This document shows positions 35,245 through 47,063 of a stretch of 64,000 nt of DNA, one piece after another; position 1 is the first letter of the stretch, and the number at the start of each line of letters is the position of its first letter. The stretch comes from Apoda limacodes (Eukaryota; Arthropoda; Insecta; Lepidoptera; Limacodidae): NCBI GenBank assembly GCA_946406115.1, contig OX291561.1, forward strand, positions 2,782,273 to 2,846,272, in the 5' to 3' direction. A program made the position numbers and the translations under genes. Under the pieces are notes generated by a model. It saw only the letters and a list, made by a program, of their open reading frames with translations, searched no databases and was not told where the DNA came from.

Positions 35245-35315
35245 ACTTTGTCGCTTGCAAGTACTGCTGTGTCATCAGCAAAGGTCGCCGTAGTGACACC
35301 TGGCTCCAAAATAAA
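35245..35315 (-). pseudogene. Jockey-type LINE, 5' remainder with the FADD box
   Basis: On the minus strand this gives VTTATFADDTAVLAS, the RT catalytic box, whose next codons (DKDPKQASDAIQTALKK) lie on the far side of the (GACTTT)n LINE at 34839-34790. The element is 5' truncated just upstream of the box. Confidence 0.7.
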
Positions 35316-35900
35316 GGCTGGACAGGAGCAGAAGTCTATTCTCATGACCTGAATATAAATATATTAACAACCCTAGGTAGCTACAACACTATCTTCCAGG
35401 CAGAATGTGTTGAGATTGCCCGATCGGCAACGGCGGTCCTGTCTAGAAACATAAGCGATCTCTGGATACGCATTGTCTCCAACAGCGCCGATGTGCTATA
35501 AGCTCTTAATTACAACTGCAACAGCATCGTATCTACTAATCCTGAAGTAAGAATGAAGTATCATAGTGACTTACACTTAAGAATCAGATCCCTCTTCGGT
35601 GGATACGTGGCCACAGTGGCTCACTGGGCAAAGATGCAGCTGATCTACTGGCAAAGAGGGGATCAGACAGTAAAATAATGAGACTCGAACTGATTGTGCC
35701 TATACCCGTTGCTCTAATTTAACGTGGTTATGCGACAGAACCACACAACTACACAAAAAACAGTGGGCAGAACAAAGGGACTTCAGACAAGCTAAGGCTG
35801 CTCTATCATCCCTGGACAAGCACCTGTTGCACAAACTTCTGCAATTCAGTGTGATAAAGTTTAATAAACTCCTTTACATATCTAAAAGCTGTGTTATAAA
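35316..35900 (+). pseudogene. RNase H-type LINE (I/LOA-like), RNase H and 3' end
   Basis: Reads GWTGAEVYSHDLNIN, then LGSYNTIFQAECVEIARSA (the QAE core of RNase H), then RIVSNSADVL (DSxAAL-like), a worn HxGHxGxxGNExAD block, and QRGDQT. These are the RNase H motifs carried by I, LOA and R1-group LINEs. Stops and frameshifts are frequent. Same orientation as 32580-34081, from which it was separated by the inserted LINEs. Confidence 0.65.
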
Positions 35901-37235
35901 AACAACGTTACGAACAAGTGTAATGATTACTAAATTTATCAAATAGAAAACAACTAACCCTTAGATTTTAAAAATGCTTATCTACTCTCATACCGTAAAA
36001 TTAGAATTACGAACCTCAAAACAAGTTTATATGACAGACTTTACAAACACAATACTAACATTTAAAAATAAAATCATATTAATCATATCAATAATGTTCA
36101 TTTTATTCACAATAAATTACTTACAGGTCTTGCAATAATTGAAATTCTTCTTGTGATGTTTTATAGAGAATTTCGTGCCAAGCGCGTTTATAGTGCGTTC
36201 CTGTGTTCACAGATCACTAGTTTTCTAGGAATACAGGAAAACTAAACCTCGCGGTATTATTTATGTACTTAATTCGTAAGTATTTAATATTGGTAAAATG
36301 CAGCAGTGAAATTATTTAATCTCTTTTTTGAATGTCTGGAACAGGTAGTAAAAAAATTAAAGAACCCGGATTCGATTCTCCAATCTGGATACAGAAAAAT
36401 ACTGATATTCGTACATTACGAATATGCGGATTTTTTTGGATTACGGATAAACAGAATTGCATTCACTAGTTTAAATCTTTCTTGTCTTGTCACTTTCGCA
36501 ATTTGACCTGATCGTATGTTATATAACCAAACTGTACTTTACGTAAAAGGATTTGTTTCTGAAATAACATGACTAGACTTTCGTCTTCAGGTTTGGCTGC
36601 AACGTTAATTTGACGGTAAGGTTAAAACCTCTTTTAGGTAGCTTTCGGTATGGACTCTGAGAGGCCCATAATACACTAGGTGCATAGGGGTAGAAGAGTT
36701 GCACCTTTACTTGAACGTTCCTAGTAATTTTTAATACACTTGCGCGGAAAGAACAAAAATACATTGTTAAGAATTTTTTTGTGAAAAATGGTGCGCGGTT
36801 TTTTTTACTTAACCTTACCTACCGAACCATTACCACACTAGTGTGATCATTAGAAGTCAAACACCATAACAAATCTAAAAGCGGTGCAATAAAAGTGACT
36901 TTATTTATCAACTCACCCTTAGATTTTAATAATGTTTTTTTATACGGTATGAAATATGTATCTCACCTTATTTTAATCCAAAGAGTAAACAAATACAATT
37001 GTTTATTGGCCTTTACATCAAAATTCTATCTTATATAATGGGACAATTATCTAAATCTAATTGCTTACATCATTATCGCAGCTACGTGACAAACAAACAC
37101 TTAAAACCACACGTAGAAAACTCTGCATGATTGTTGCATTATTTTTCAATAAATTTACCCGTAAACATAATTTATTCAAAAAATGTTTAGGCATCCGTAC
37201 CACAAAAGGAAAAAAGAAACCCTTACAGGATCACT
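35901..37235. other. gene-free AT-rich DNA
   Basis: No exon or transposon ORF was recognised. ORFs at 36306-36506, 36573-36764 and 37061-37252 lack motifs. Confidence 0.4.
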
Positions 37236-37239
37236 ACGC

Positions 37240-37860
37240 TGTCTGTCTGTAAAGACCCTTTTTCTCCGTGTAAAGGATTCAAGTTGAAATTAATATGAAA
37301 TACTAAGGTCTACAGTCCCTGGTAGCTGTAAAAAAACCAGCTTCTAAGTCAACGTTATAAGGTATTTTTGTCGCATATTCGGTATAATAAAAACCTATGA
37401 TATACCCCGCTATCCTAGAATCGTGAAGTTTGACATGAAACAAGTTCAGGCAGGCATAGCACATAAAAAAAAACTGCCTGTCTGTCTGTCAAGCCCTTTT
37501 ACTCAAGAACGCGTGAAGTTGTCAAGTTGAAATTAAAAGCAGATACAAGAATCTACTGTCACTTAAAGTTGTAAAAAATCAAGTTTCTAAGTCAATGTAA
37601 TAAAAAAATATGCCCACGATACGGTCATTTTTGTCGCATAGTGTGACACAAATAAATAAGAACCTATCTGGTACTTTCCGTTGATCTAGAATCATGAAAT
37701 TTGGCAAGCAGCAAGATGTAACAAATATAAGAAAAAATCCAAAAACTGATAATTCAGGCATAAACCTGTGAGACTTGATCTCATGATGGAAGAACTATCT
37801 ATATATAATAAGTTTGTACGGAACCCTCGTTGCGCGAGCCAGACTCGCACTTGGTGAAAA
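37240..37860 (-). repeat. 'gggttccgtaccc'-related repeat with internal duplication
   Basis: The right end reads acggaaccctcgttgcgcgagccagactcgcact, the inverted head of the family at 22.74 kb. The body consists of two imperfect direct copies: 37245-37470 (gtctgtctgtaaagaccc, ttgaaattaatatg, tgtcgcatattcgg) and 37475-37700 (gtctgtctgtcaagccc, ttgaaattaaaagc, tgtcgcatagtgtg). No ORF. Confidence 0.6.
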
Positions 37861-38545
37861 TTGATCAAAAGCTGTGACTTTTATGGAATCATGTAAATTT
37901 AATTTCAGTCCAATTATTTAAAGTATGTTAAAACACAATTTACATGTTTAAAAACTGTTTCGGAAAATGCTGCATTCACTAAAGATTTTTTATGCGCGCG
38001 GCCTAGCAAACAAAACCGACTATTCATTTTACTTAATCGCGTGTACATAAGTTATACTAACTAACATGCATAATATGAGTTAGATTAATGCCGTCAATTG
38101 TTAGATTTGCCTTTATACGTAGATTAGCGGCTTATGTGAATGAACACCGGTTTAGGCTATCTTTGATATAGTTATCGGGTCTAACCTAATGTAAGTTAAT
38201 GGTGGATGTTTGTGATATCTACTAATTAATCCTTTCCTATATCAATGAAATTCAAAGCTTGGAAATGTTGAATTTACAAAGTACATTTAAACCCATAACA
38301 GATGTTTGATTGAAAAAAATAACAAATAAGATTAAAGCCAAACAAGATAAGAGTTAAACAAAAACACTAAAAAATATCATTTTTTGCAGGGTAAAGTTTA
38401 TTTACTAATATTATTATATAGTGCTGTGTTTATATCGAAGATTTTGTATTTTATATGATATCTCAGCGATCAGGCTTTTCCAGAAAATTCAAATTTTATG
38501 ATGTTTATCTTCCTCTCCTGATTTCAGATTTTTTCTTTACATTAA
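37861..38545. other. gene-free AT-rich DNA
   Basis: Nothing recognised. Confidence 0.35.
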
Positions 38546-38547
38546 TT

Positions 38548-40106
38548 TTTTTTTTTTTTTTTTTTATACCACTAGGGTGGCAAACAAGCTTACGGCCCGC
38601 CTGATGGTAAGCGGTCACCGTAGCCTATGGACGCTTGCAACACCAGGGGTATCACTTGCGCGTTGCCGACCCTTCAGAAATCTAATAACTTCTTTCTTGA
38701 AGAACTCCATACTGTAGTCCTTGCAGAAAACCTTGGCAGGGAGCTCATTCCACAACTTAAGCGTTCGCGGGAGGAAGTTTCTCTGAAACCGCACTGTACG
38801 CGACCATTTAGGTTCTAAAGTGTGAGAATGAATTCCCTGCCGATGGCGAGCGGTGCGATGGTAGAAAGTAGCCGTGGGCATCATTTCGAACAATTCCTCA
38901 GAACACAACCCATTGTACAAGCGGTAGAACACACACAGTGAGGCAAAGTCTCTCCTCAGACTTAAGGGCTCGATACCGCAAGTGAGTTTGGAATCGTCGA
39001 CAATTCTCACAGCCCGTCGTTGAACCGAGTCAAAAGGGCCAAGCTGGTATCCGGGTGCACCTGCCCAGAGATGGCAGCAGTACTCCATATGGGGCCGAAC
39101 TTGCGACTTGTAGAGTAACAACCTTTGCCCCGACGTGAAGTACTGCTTCGCTCTGTTGAGTACACCAAGTTTTTTGGACGCCAGCTTCACCTTATCTTGT
39201 AAATGATCTCGGAACTGAACGTCGCTGGAGATGTCGACACCAAGGATCCCAATGCTCTTGGAGATGGAGAGGTGAGTGTTCTGGAATTGTGGGACCACAG
39301 TGAATGGAGTTTTCTTAGCGGTGAACGCGCACACTTGTGTCTTTGTAGGGTTGAATCGGACCAAGTTTACCCGTCCCCAGTCAGAGACCTGGGACAGTGT
39401 GGTCTCGATTTGAGACACAAGTTCTCCGCGGTTTTCCTCCACAACGGAACGAGGGATGTTTGCACGACCCGTGTAAAAAGCGTCTCCAGTACTGTCATCT
39501 GCATAGCAATGTATGTTGTTGATGTCCAACATGTCATTGATATGCAGTAGAAACAGCGTAGGAGACAGCACAGAGCCTTGCGGGACACCAGCATTAATGT
39601 CCATGCTATCAGAGCAACTACCGTCAACTACGGTTCGTATGCGTCTGCCGGACAAAAAGCTAGCCACCCATTTGCACAAACCCTCGGGCACTCCGTAAGA
39701 TGGCAACTTCGATAGAAGACCGCGGTGCCAGACCCGATCGAACGCCTTCGCTATGTCCAGGCTACATGCCAATGCCTCCCCCTGACTCTCAATGGCTAGT
39801 GCCCATCGGTGTGTGAGATACACTAGAAGGTCACCAGTCGAGCGACCGTGGCGAAAGCCATATTGACGGTCACTGACCAGATCGTGTACTTCTAGGTATC
39901 TTAGAAGCTGTGTGTTGATCACACGCTCCATCACCTTAGAGAGGAGAGAGGTAATAGCGATAGGCCTGTAATTCGATGGATCTGATCTATCGCCCTTTTT
40001 GGGCACCGGGTGCACATTCGCAGTCTTCCATGAAGATGGAAATTGCCTAGTATGGTAGGAAAGCGCGAAGAGGCGCGTGAGTACAGGACATAACTCAGGA
40101 TTAATA
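38548..40106 (-). mobile_element. RTE/jockey-type LINE with uninterrupted RT ORF, 5'-truncated
   Basis: On the minus strand, 505 codons (40132-38615) are open from just inside the RT to the natural C-terminus. Motifs in order: PVPKKGDRSDPSNYRPIAIT, LDIAKAFDRVWHRG (motif A), AGVPQGSVLSPTLFLLHIND (motif B), HCYADDSTGD (motif C, YADD intact), GILGVDISSDVQFRDH, RPHMEYCCHLWAGAPGY, SVQRRAVRIVDD, LWNELPAKVF, ASVHRLR. The 3' tail and a T-run (A-tail) close it at 38548-38570. The APE endonuclease and RT start are missing beyond 40106. Both flanks carry attaat, a possible short target-site duplication. Being unbroken, it is a young copy, but it cannot be autonomous. Confidence 0.88.
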
Positions 40107-40132
40107 TTTATAGTGCCCAAATACACAAACAA

Positions 40133-41240
40133 AAATAATATAATAACTATTGCTCATTTAATAGTACTATACAATGATGTTCTAAGTTAGATAATTGGTA
40201 CTGCATTAAATCTAAAGAGTCACAAACCGTCGTCTATATCATATTGTCAACACTGATTGTCGCCCGAGCACGTATTCCGTAAGTTCTCACATTACCCATG
40301 TATGACAGAAACGGCGAGATGAGCATTTATTAATTAATACTGCGACGTCTTTTCTAAAATTAAAGCCCATATTTATTACTTAAATTACACAAAGAAACAA
40401 CTTTTAGAATAAAAAAAATTTTCTTTACAAGATAACTTGCTAATTACCACGATTTTGTCAATATTATCAAAAATAACGTCTGTTGTGGTATTAATTAGGA
40501 TACCAATGAAGTTTAAATCACTCTCATTGAATGTCAGGAGCCAGAGCCATTTACGTGCGTGGCAGCGCAAAAAATCGCGAGAAAGACAGAGGCTGGGACT
40601 GGGCCTAGGTTATTGCACTAAAAATCGTCTCCTACATGGTCAGTTGATTGTAAAATTGGCATATTTATGGCCTTTTAGTTATTCTAAAATTATCCCGTAG
40701 GGGATAAAATATAAAATGAAACTTTGTCAAGGTACTATTGGGCTTTTTTGTAGATAAAACCGTTCATTTTAATATGAAGGAAAAATAGGGGAAGAAATAT
40801 TGTATAGGACTAGAAAATTTTTAAAGCGCAGTGCATATTGTAGAGAACCAGCCAGTTTTTATAACGAAAAGATGAAGTTATGTGAAATGGTAAAATAGTA
40901 AAATAACGAGGTTGTTTTTTATCCACTTTCTAACATTACCTAGTTTTGTATTTTTTAAATCTTTTTTAAAGTTTTTCACCGACTTCAATAAAGAAGGAGG
41001 TTCTTAATTCGGATGGTTTTTTTTTACGTATATTTAAAGACGGATTTACAATTTTTTTTATATTTCAAAGGGACTTGATTGATTCTCAAACAATATACCT
41101 GGTTTCAGTCGATGCCGTAAATAAATTCTGCTACGTTTCTCTTTAGAAATGGTGCAAACCATCTCAATGTCCATATCCAGTATAGTGAGAAGTTCTTGTT
41201 AGAGGCTTAAACGAATAAATAATATTTTTTTCTGAGACAA
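40133..41240. other. gene-free DNA with a worn dispersed repeat
   Basis: About 40970-41040 reads ttcaccgacttcaataaagaaggaggttcttaattcgg, which resembles a dispersed repeat block seen widely in Lepidoptera. The ORFs at 40385-40700 have no recognisable motif. Confidence 0.4.
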
Positions 41241-41244
41241 AATA

Positions 41245-41337
41245 AAAAGATAAAGCCCGGTAACAGACGAACGGACAGCGGAGTCTTAGTAATAGGGTTC
41301 CGCAAATTACCCTTTGGGTACGGAACCCTAAAATGGG
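41245..41337 (+). repeat. 'gggttccgtaccc' repeat, 3' end only
   Basis: Reads gcccggtaacagacgaacgg, acagcggagtcttagtaata, gggttccgcaaattaccc and tacggaaccctaaaa. This is the closing part of the family at 22.74 kb. Confidence 0.65.
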
Positions 41338-41339
41338 GC

Positions 41340-42235
41340 AAGAACTCGGATGTAAGATTTCTGTATCGGGGTTGCTCGTAAATCATTGGTTCGAAAAACT
41401 AAACCTACGTTAGTACTACTGACGCGGTTAGTAGTATGATGAATTTACCATCTTCTAAAATGGCGCACACACGCAAATTAAAATTAAATTACAAAAGTAA
41501 TAATGTAACAATCTATATAAATGAAAATAATATGCTCTTTATACGGATCTTAAAATTACATAAAGACCGATGAACCTAATTGCTCACTGATTTATCTTAA
41601 TGGATTTCGCTATTTTTTAAAAATTAGCTTTACTTAAGTGCGTAATATAGTGACGTTATATAAAACAACAGCAAGCAAGTATTTTAAGTTCTGGTTTTAT
41701 GTCATTTTAGTCCTAAAATATTCAATATCAGCATATTATAAACCAGGCACTTTTCCTAAATTTAATCGTTGAGCAGGTATATCTTTCGCTATTTTCTTCA
41801 GTCTCTCGTATTAAGATATCCCCTTCTTTATTAAAGTATTCGTTATTGAAAGAAGCACTTTCGTTTTGCAGTTTCAAAACTGACGAGTACAATACCTAAT
41901 AACTATTAATTAGAAGTGAAATTCGCCAAATTACTATTATGGTCTTTACTTTCTTCAGTAGGAGAGGCATCAATTTCTTCAACTGTGTTTGAGCCAAAGC
42001 TACCTTAGTCCAGATTGACTGTATCAGAAACAGCGATGGGCTTAACACTAGTCAACAAAGTGGTAGGTAAAAAGAGGCCTACTCCCGCATAAAGATATGG
42101 GGCCAGCCTGATGATTAAAATCGTGAAGTTATACAGCGCTAATGACTAGAAGATGTATATATATCTTACCGGTTTTTATTCTTTAAAAGGGGGTAACCAG
42201 TGTCTGGATAAACAACCACATCATAATGTAGGTGA
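41340..42235. other. gene-free AT-rich DNA
   Basis: Nothing recognised. Confidence 0.35.
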
Positions 42236-42351
42236 TGTCCCTTAACCCCCCCTCTTTTCAATAACCACTGAAGTCCGTGATAAGCCCACCGCCGCAACAC
42301 TGGTTACACTGGTTACAGTGTATCTGAAATATGGTGGCTTCATGTAAGTAA

Positions 42352-42820
42352 AAACATGGTTGAGCGAAGCGATGGCTGATCCATGTGTCATACTCGTGAA
42401 CGGGTGCCGCCTGTGGAGGCTGGTCTGCTCTTGCAAACTTCTTTGTATCCTTGTATTTAGTCTTACTTTTTTGTTTTGTTTATCAATAAATTGATTGAAG
42501 ACATTGATTATTAGTGATGAATACATAAACTCTCTTTTTTTATATATTTTATAATTAGATACTTTTTTGTGTTGTGCTTGTGCATTTCATGTTTTGTATG
42601 TTTGTAATGGAAAGTGTCCTTCTATGATAGGGAGGGCATTTTTTAACTTTTTAAGTGGACGCTGTAAAAGAAAGGGAGAAAAGAAATGCCCTTGCTGAGT
42701 TTCTTACCGGTTCTTCTCAGTACAAGGTCTCCCGCCCTATAGACTTACGAACCTCAGTGCTCAGTTATTGAAGCCTAAACTGAATTAATTATATTGAATT
42801 TGAATTTGAATAAGTTTCAT
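42352..42820 (+). mobile_element. LINE 3'-end relic(s)
   Basis: Starts with a block (aacatggttgagcgaagcga, gtgaacgggtgccgcctgtg, gaggctggtctgct) that recurs at 46684-46790. It is followed by gctgagtttcttaccggttc, ttctcagtaca and the tail ttgaatttgaatttgaataa, a typical LINE 3' end with a short tandem tail. No coding domain remains, so the clade is not assigned. Confidence 0.5.
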
Positions 42821-43084
42821 GTGCTGTATACCAATTTTAAAGTGTTACATGGTAATGATTAAAAGATAGACCAGAAAGGAGAGAAAATACCCCCTTTGCC
42901 AGTTACGGATCAACTATAAAAAGTAAGTCAGGATTGGGCAGGGACAAGATATCACAAAATATATTGGTAAAGGAATAGCTACCTATTTTATAATTTTAAT
43001 TTGTATGGGACGAAAGAGAATTATTTTGAGGCTCGCAAGGCACTGCTTCTTTAAGTAGCAACTGAATAACGTAATTATATATAA

Positions 43085-43465
43085 CTAGCTTTTACCCGCG
43101 ACATCGTCCACGTAAAAAAAGTTAGCTTTTGACTATTAACTATTAAACTACCATAATATTGAAATTCTCATACGCAATGTTCATTCCCTATTATTTCGTC
43201 TCGGGGATAATCTCAATCGTCGATCTACTTTAAACTTCAGAAGGCGATATAGGCCAGAAAGCTAATTTCTGTAATACTAAAGTTGTTTAGGTAAATGTAC
43301 TATAAATCATAAGAGTTTTGGAAAATCCTGTCTTAGCGCACGCCTACATCATAATAGCTATATACTGTATGTGTGCCAAAATTCAGCTCGATCCATCCAG
43401 TAGTTGGAGATGTGCGTTGATAGATCAGTCAGTCAGTCAGTAACGTTTGCCTTTTATATATACAG
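43085..43465 (+). repeat. 'agcttttgcccgcg'-type dispersed repeat
   Basis: Starts aactagcttttacccgcgac, has attctcatacgcaatgttca, and ends gccaaaattcagctcgatcc, atccagtagttggagatgtg and a (gtca)n run. Longer version of the family with a central block. Confidence 0.65.
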
Positions 43466-43829
43466 TAAATGACGCATTGAATCTTCAAATTTTATTGTAC
43501 GGACTTTAACGATTTTACCGTTTTGTAGTCATATTTTTTGAAGTTTCGCTACAACTTAGATTCAATGCACTATAACAAGCTATACTAATTAATTAACCAA
43601 CTTTCATTTTACAAGCAAATGCAAAACACGGTTTAAAAAAATGTTGGAACAATGGTCACTTCCAGATTTTTTATTGCATTAAACACATTAAATGATTATC
43701 ATTCATTAAGGATATGCACTAAACAAAAGCAAGTTTTATAATATTTATATTTTTTCAATACTTTTGATGTTTTAGTTTAGCCACAATACGGCGTATTTAA
43801 GCGATCTAGCTATCTTTAAAAATTAAAAA

Positions 43830-44085
43830 AAAAACTGATTTCCATACATATTACCCCCTTAGAAGATATTTTTTTTTTCTTAATGCTCGCATATTTATAA
43901 GAGAAACGTCTGTGCAAAATTTGAAGTGTCCAGGCACATGCGGATAGATATCGATATTCTCATTCAAATTTTTCATCCCCCATTTTGCCCTCTAATGGAT
44001 CATTTTTAAAAACGGTAAAACGCTAATCTTAATTTTTAACTTTAAGCTAAATACCAATTTTTTGGATTCAATGCATTTAAAAAAT
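43830..44085 (+). repeat. degenerate tandem array, first segment
   Basis: Units built on 'tttccatac..a...tttcatccccatttt..ccctc....ggat.atttt..aaaaacgg..aaac'. The segment is split from the next one by a LINE at 44.09-45.29 kb. Confidence 0.5.
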
Positions 44086-45297
44086 TTATAGTTCTTTGCA
44101 TTTGTATGCAGATGACCTACAATTATATATTCAAGCTGCGGCTGACCTAAAACATATTAGCGATTGGTCTGCCAAATTCGGTGTTGAAGTGAATCCTTCC
44201 AAATGTCAGGCGATAATACTAGGGAGTTCTTGTCAACTTCAAAAACTCAATATATCTTTAAATTCAGTGTCATACGATAATACTACAATTTCTTATAGCT
44301 CGACGGTATAAGATCTTGGTCTAATGATAGACAGTGACTTAAGTTGGAACTCTCAAGTCTCTCAAGTCTGTGCTAGAATCACAGGTACACTAAGATCATT
44401 CTACAGGCTCAAACATTTTCTACCCGTTAACACAAAGTTACTGCTTGTAAATTCTTTGTTGTTATCTATAATTGATTATGCAGATGTATGCTACTGTGAT
44501 CTTAAACAAGAACTTCTTAATAAACTGGACTGTCTTCTGAACAACTGCATTCGATTCGTATTTGGTCTTCGTAAATATGACCACATCTCTAACTTTCGCA
44601 CTCAATTGCACTGGCTTAAATTGAAAGAACGACGCCAGAATACGTATCCTTTGTACCCTCTTTTCTATTTTGCATGATCCATCCTCACCATCTTATTTAA
44701 AATCAAAATTTCAATATCTTAGTGATTCTCATTCACAAAATCTTCGCTCTTCTAGCAACCTCCGATTAAAAGTCCCATTTCACCGAACCGGTTTTATCTC
44801 TAGTTCCTTTTCCTGTCAGGCTATACAACTCTGGAACGCGTTACATGTAGAAATTAGAAAAGCGTCTTCTAAACTCTCTTTTAAAATATCACTAAGAAAA
44901 CACTATAAAAAAAAATATATTACTGACTGAGAAATCAAATCGTATTTTATGTACGTATGTATAATGTTTATTAGGTATACAGAAGTTTAGTATTAGTTAG
45001 CATCATATATCATTCATATATTATTGTATTAATATTCTGTTTTAATATGTATTTTATATAATTTTATAAGTATCTTGTATATATTTTTAGATTTATACTT
45101 TTTCCTTTTTTTAATTTTTTTTTTTGTGAATTATTGTTATATATAGTTAAATAAGCTATTTTGTGCACCACCTACTTTTTTGTTACTTTTCGTTTTAAGA
45201 TAGGTTGACTGGTAGATAATGCCACTAGGCATTAAGTCCACCCATTGTACCATTTTTGTGCAATAAAGTTTTTAAAATAAAATAAAAAAAAACATGC
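44086..45297 (+). pseudogene. LINE reverse transcriptase C-terminal fragment inserted in the tandem array
   Basis: The frame starts at the catalytic box HLYADDLQLYIQ, continues VNPSKCQAIILGSS, a stop at 44312, then DLGLMIDSDLSWNSQ, RLKHFLPVNTKLL, IIDYADVCYCDL, LDCLLNNCIRFVFGLRKYDH. After a frameshift near 44670 comes SSSFSCQAIQLWNALHVEIR (the usual 'A..LWN.LP..IR' end). The 3' end reads ttaagtccacccattgtacc and gtgcaataaagttt, then an A-rich tail. 5' truncated at the YADD box. This resembles insect Jockey/CR1-group elements. Dead copy. Confidence 0.8.
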
Positions 45298-46183
45298 AAT
45301 GTTCAGAAATTACCGATTTCCATACAGATTTTTGATTCTTTTCCAAAATCCTTTTTATGTGCTAGCTTAAAATTTTAAGTCTCTAAACACAAAGCTATCT
45401 GAATACTCATACAAATATTCAACCCCTATTTTGCGCTCTATGGGATAATTTTCCAAAAGAGGTGAAACACTTGCTTAAACTTTTGAGAAAAAAGATTCTA
45501 ATCGTGTATGGCTTTACCTACCAAGGTATTAAAATTCTCCCTCTAGGAGACTATTTTCCAAAAACGATGAAACACTTAAATCTTAATTTTAAATATCAAG
45601 GTCAAAAACCAATTTTTCTACATTGAGCTTCAAAACTTACAGATTTCCATACAAACTTTCAATCCCTATTTTACTTCTTTAGGGCATGAATTTTGCGAAA
45701 TCCTTACTTGGTGATCACCTACGTAATAACAGGAACCTATGGGAAAAAGTATCTAGACTCGGTAGTTTAAACTGACTAGTTAGTCTGACTTTACTGTTTC
45801 ATTTTTATAGATAACTAGCTTCTGCCTGTGACTTTGTCTCCTTGAACTTTGGAAAAAAAAAAATTTTGACTGTTATACTATATCATAGTATCGAAATTCT
45901 CATACAAAATGTTCATCCGCTATTTTCCGTCTCGGTTATAATTTTTAAATAACGGTGAAGCACATTAATTTCAATTTTTTATCTAAAGGCCACATTCCGA
46001 ATTTTGTTTAATTAGCTTCCAAAATTGGGTATTCCATACCAACGCCCAACTTCTATTTCACCATCCTAAGGGATAAATTTTGCAGCTCAGCACGTGCTCA
46101 CGTTGTAAACGTAACCTTTGTACAAAGTTCAAATTCTTTACACAAAAAAATATTGGGGTTCTCATACAAATTTTTATCCCCTA
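45298..46183 (+). repeat. degenerate tandem array, second segment
   Basis: At least five units of about 110-200 bp, each with 'catacaa..tttcaacccctatttt', then a '(t)aggg..ga..attttcc/gcaaaa' block and a 'gtgaaacact' or 'ctta' end. An 'actagcttctgcctgtgact' block at about 45811 shows that the array grew from, or together with, the dispersed repeat family seen at 43.1 kb. Confidence 0.55.
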
Positions 46184-46499
46184 GCTAGGAGATGTCTGTT
46201 TGAATATGTGTGTGCATTTATGTATATATGCGTGTTTGTGTGTAGCACCCGCTCGTTTTCGGAGCCCTGCCGCTATCGGGCAGCCGAACGAGGATTGAAT
46301 CAGGACCTATAAGTTCTTTTACGTATAGTTTTATTTTCTATCTTTTATATATATTTGTATATTTATATATATGTATTAATATTTGTTTGTATGTGTATAT
46401 ATGAATATGTGCATGTATGTGTATCTTATATTATCCTTAATATGTTATGAATACCTATTTATTTATTTTATGCATTTTTGTAAAATGTAAATATGTATG

Positions 46500-46544
<45 letters not shown>

Positions 46545-47063
46545 ATATGTACGTCTGCTGTGTAATATTATATGTTATATGAATATAGTACAATCGAAGT
46601 TTTATTGGAGTTGCTTGAGTGTGTCATGCTCTCTCAAAGTGTCTCTGCGGTGGTGGCGTGTGTTTCGGGTCGTTACGTTCCCTAAAACATGGTTGAGCGA
46701 AACGATGGCTGATTCATGTGTCATACTTGTGAACGGGTGCCGCCTGTGGAGGCTGGTCTGCTGTTGCATACTTCTTTGTATTCTTATTATATATATATGT
46801 ACGTCTGCTATGTAATATTATATGTTATATGAATATATTTTTCTCGGGATTTGTTTCGTCTTTTAACGTATCACATGGTTATGCAATCTGAAAAACAATA
46901 GGCAATTGAAATATTACATAAATATTGATTTTTTTTTTTTAAATCAAACTATTTACATTGTAAATCTTATTTATTTAATGTTTCAATACAAAACATGTAT
47001 TTATTCTTCTGTGTTCTTAGTAACCCATTTGAATAAAAAGATTTTGATTGATTTGATTTAGAT
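46184..47063 (+). mobile_element. LINE 3'-end relic inserted in the tandem array
   Basis: The array motif is cut after tttttatcccct(a) at about 46183 and resumes with gatgattgtccaaaaaac at about 47064. The insert contains a microsatellite (TA)n at 46507-46538, the 46684-46790 block shared with 42352-42455, and a 3' end cccatttgaataaaaagatt followed by ttgattgatttgattta. No coding domain survives. Confidence 0.5.

Noticed and set aside
43433..43442. (gtca)n and (agac)n short runs as regulatory repeats
   Set aside because: They are normal internal parts of the 'agcttttgcccgcg'-type dispersed repeat, as in the copy at 47.65 kb.
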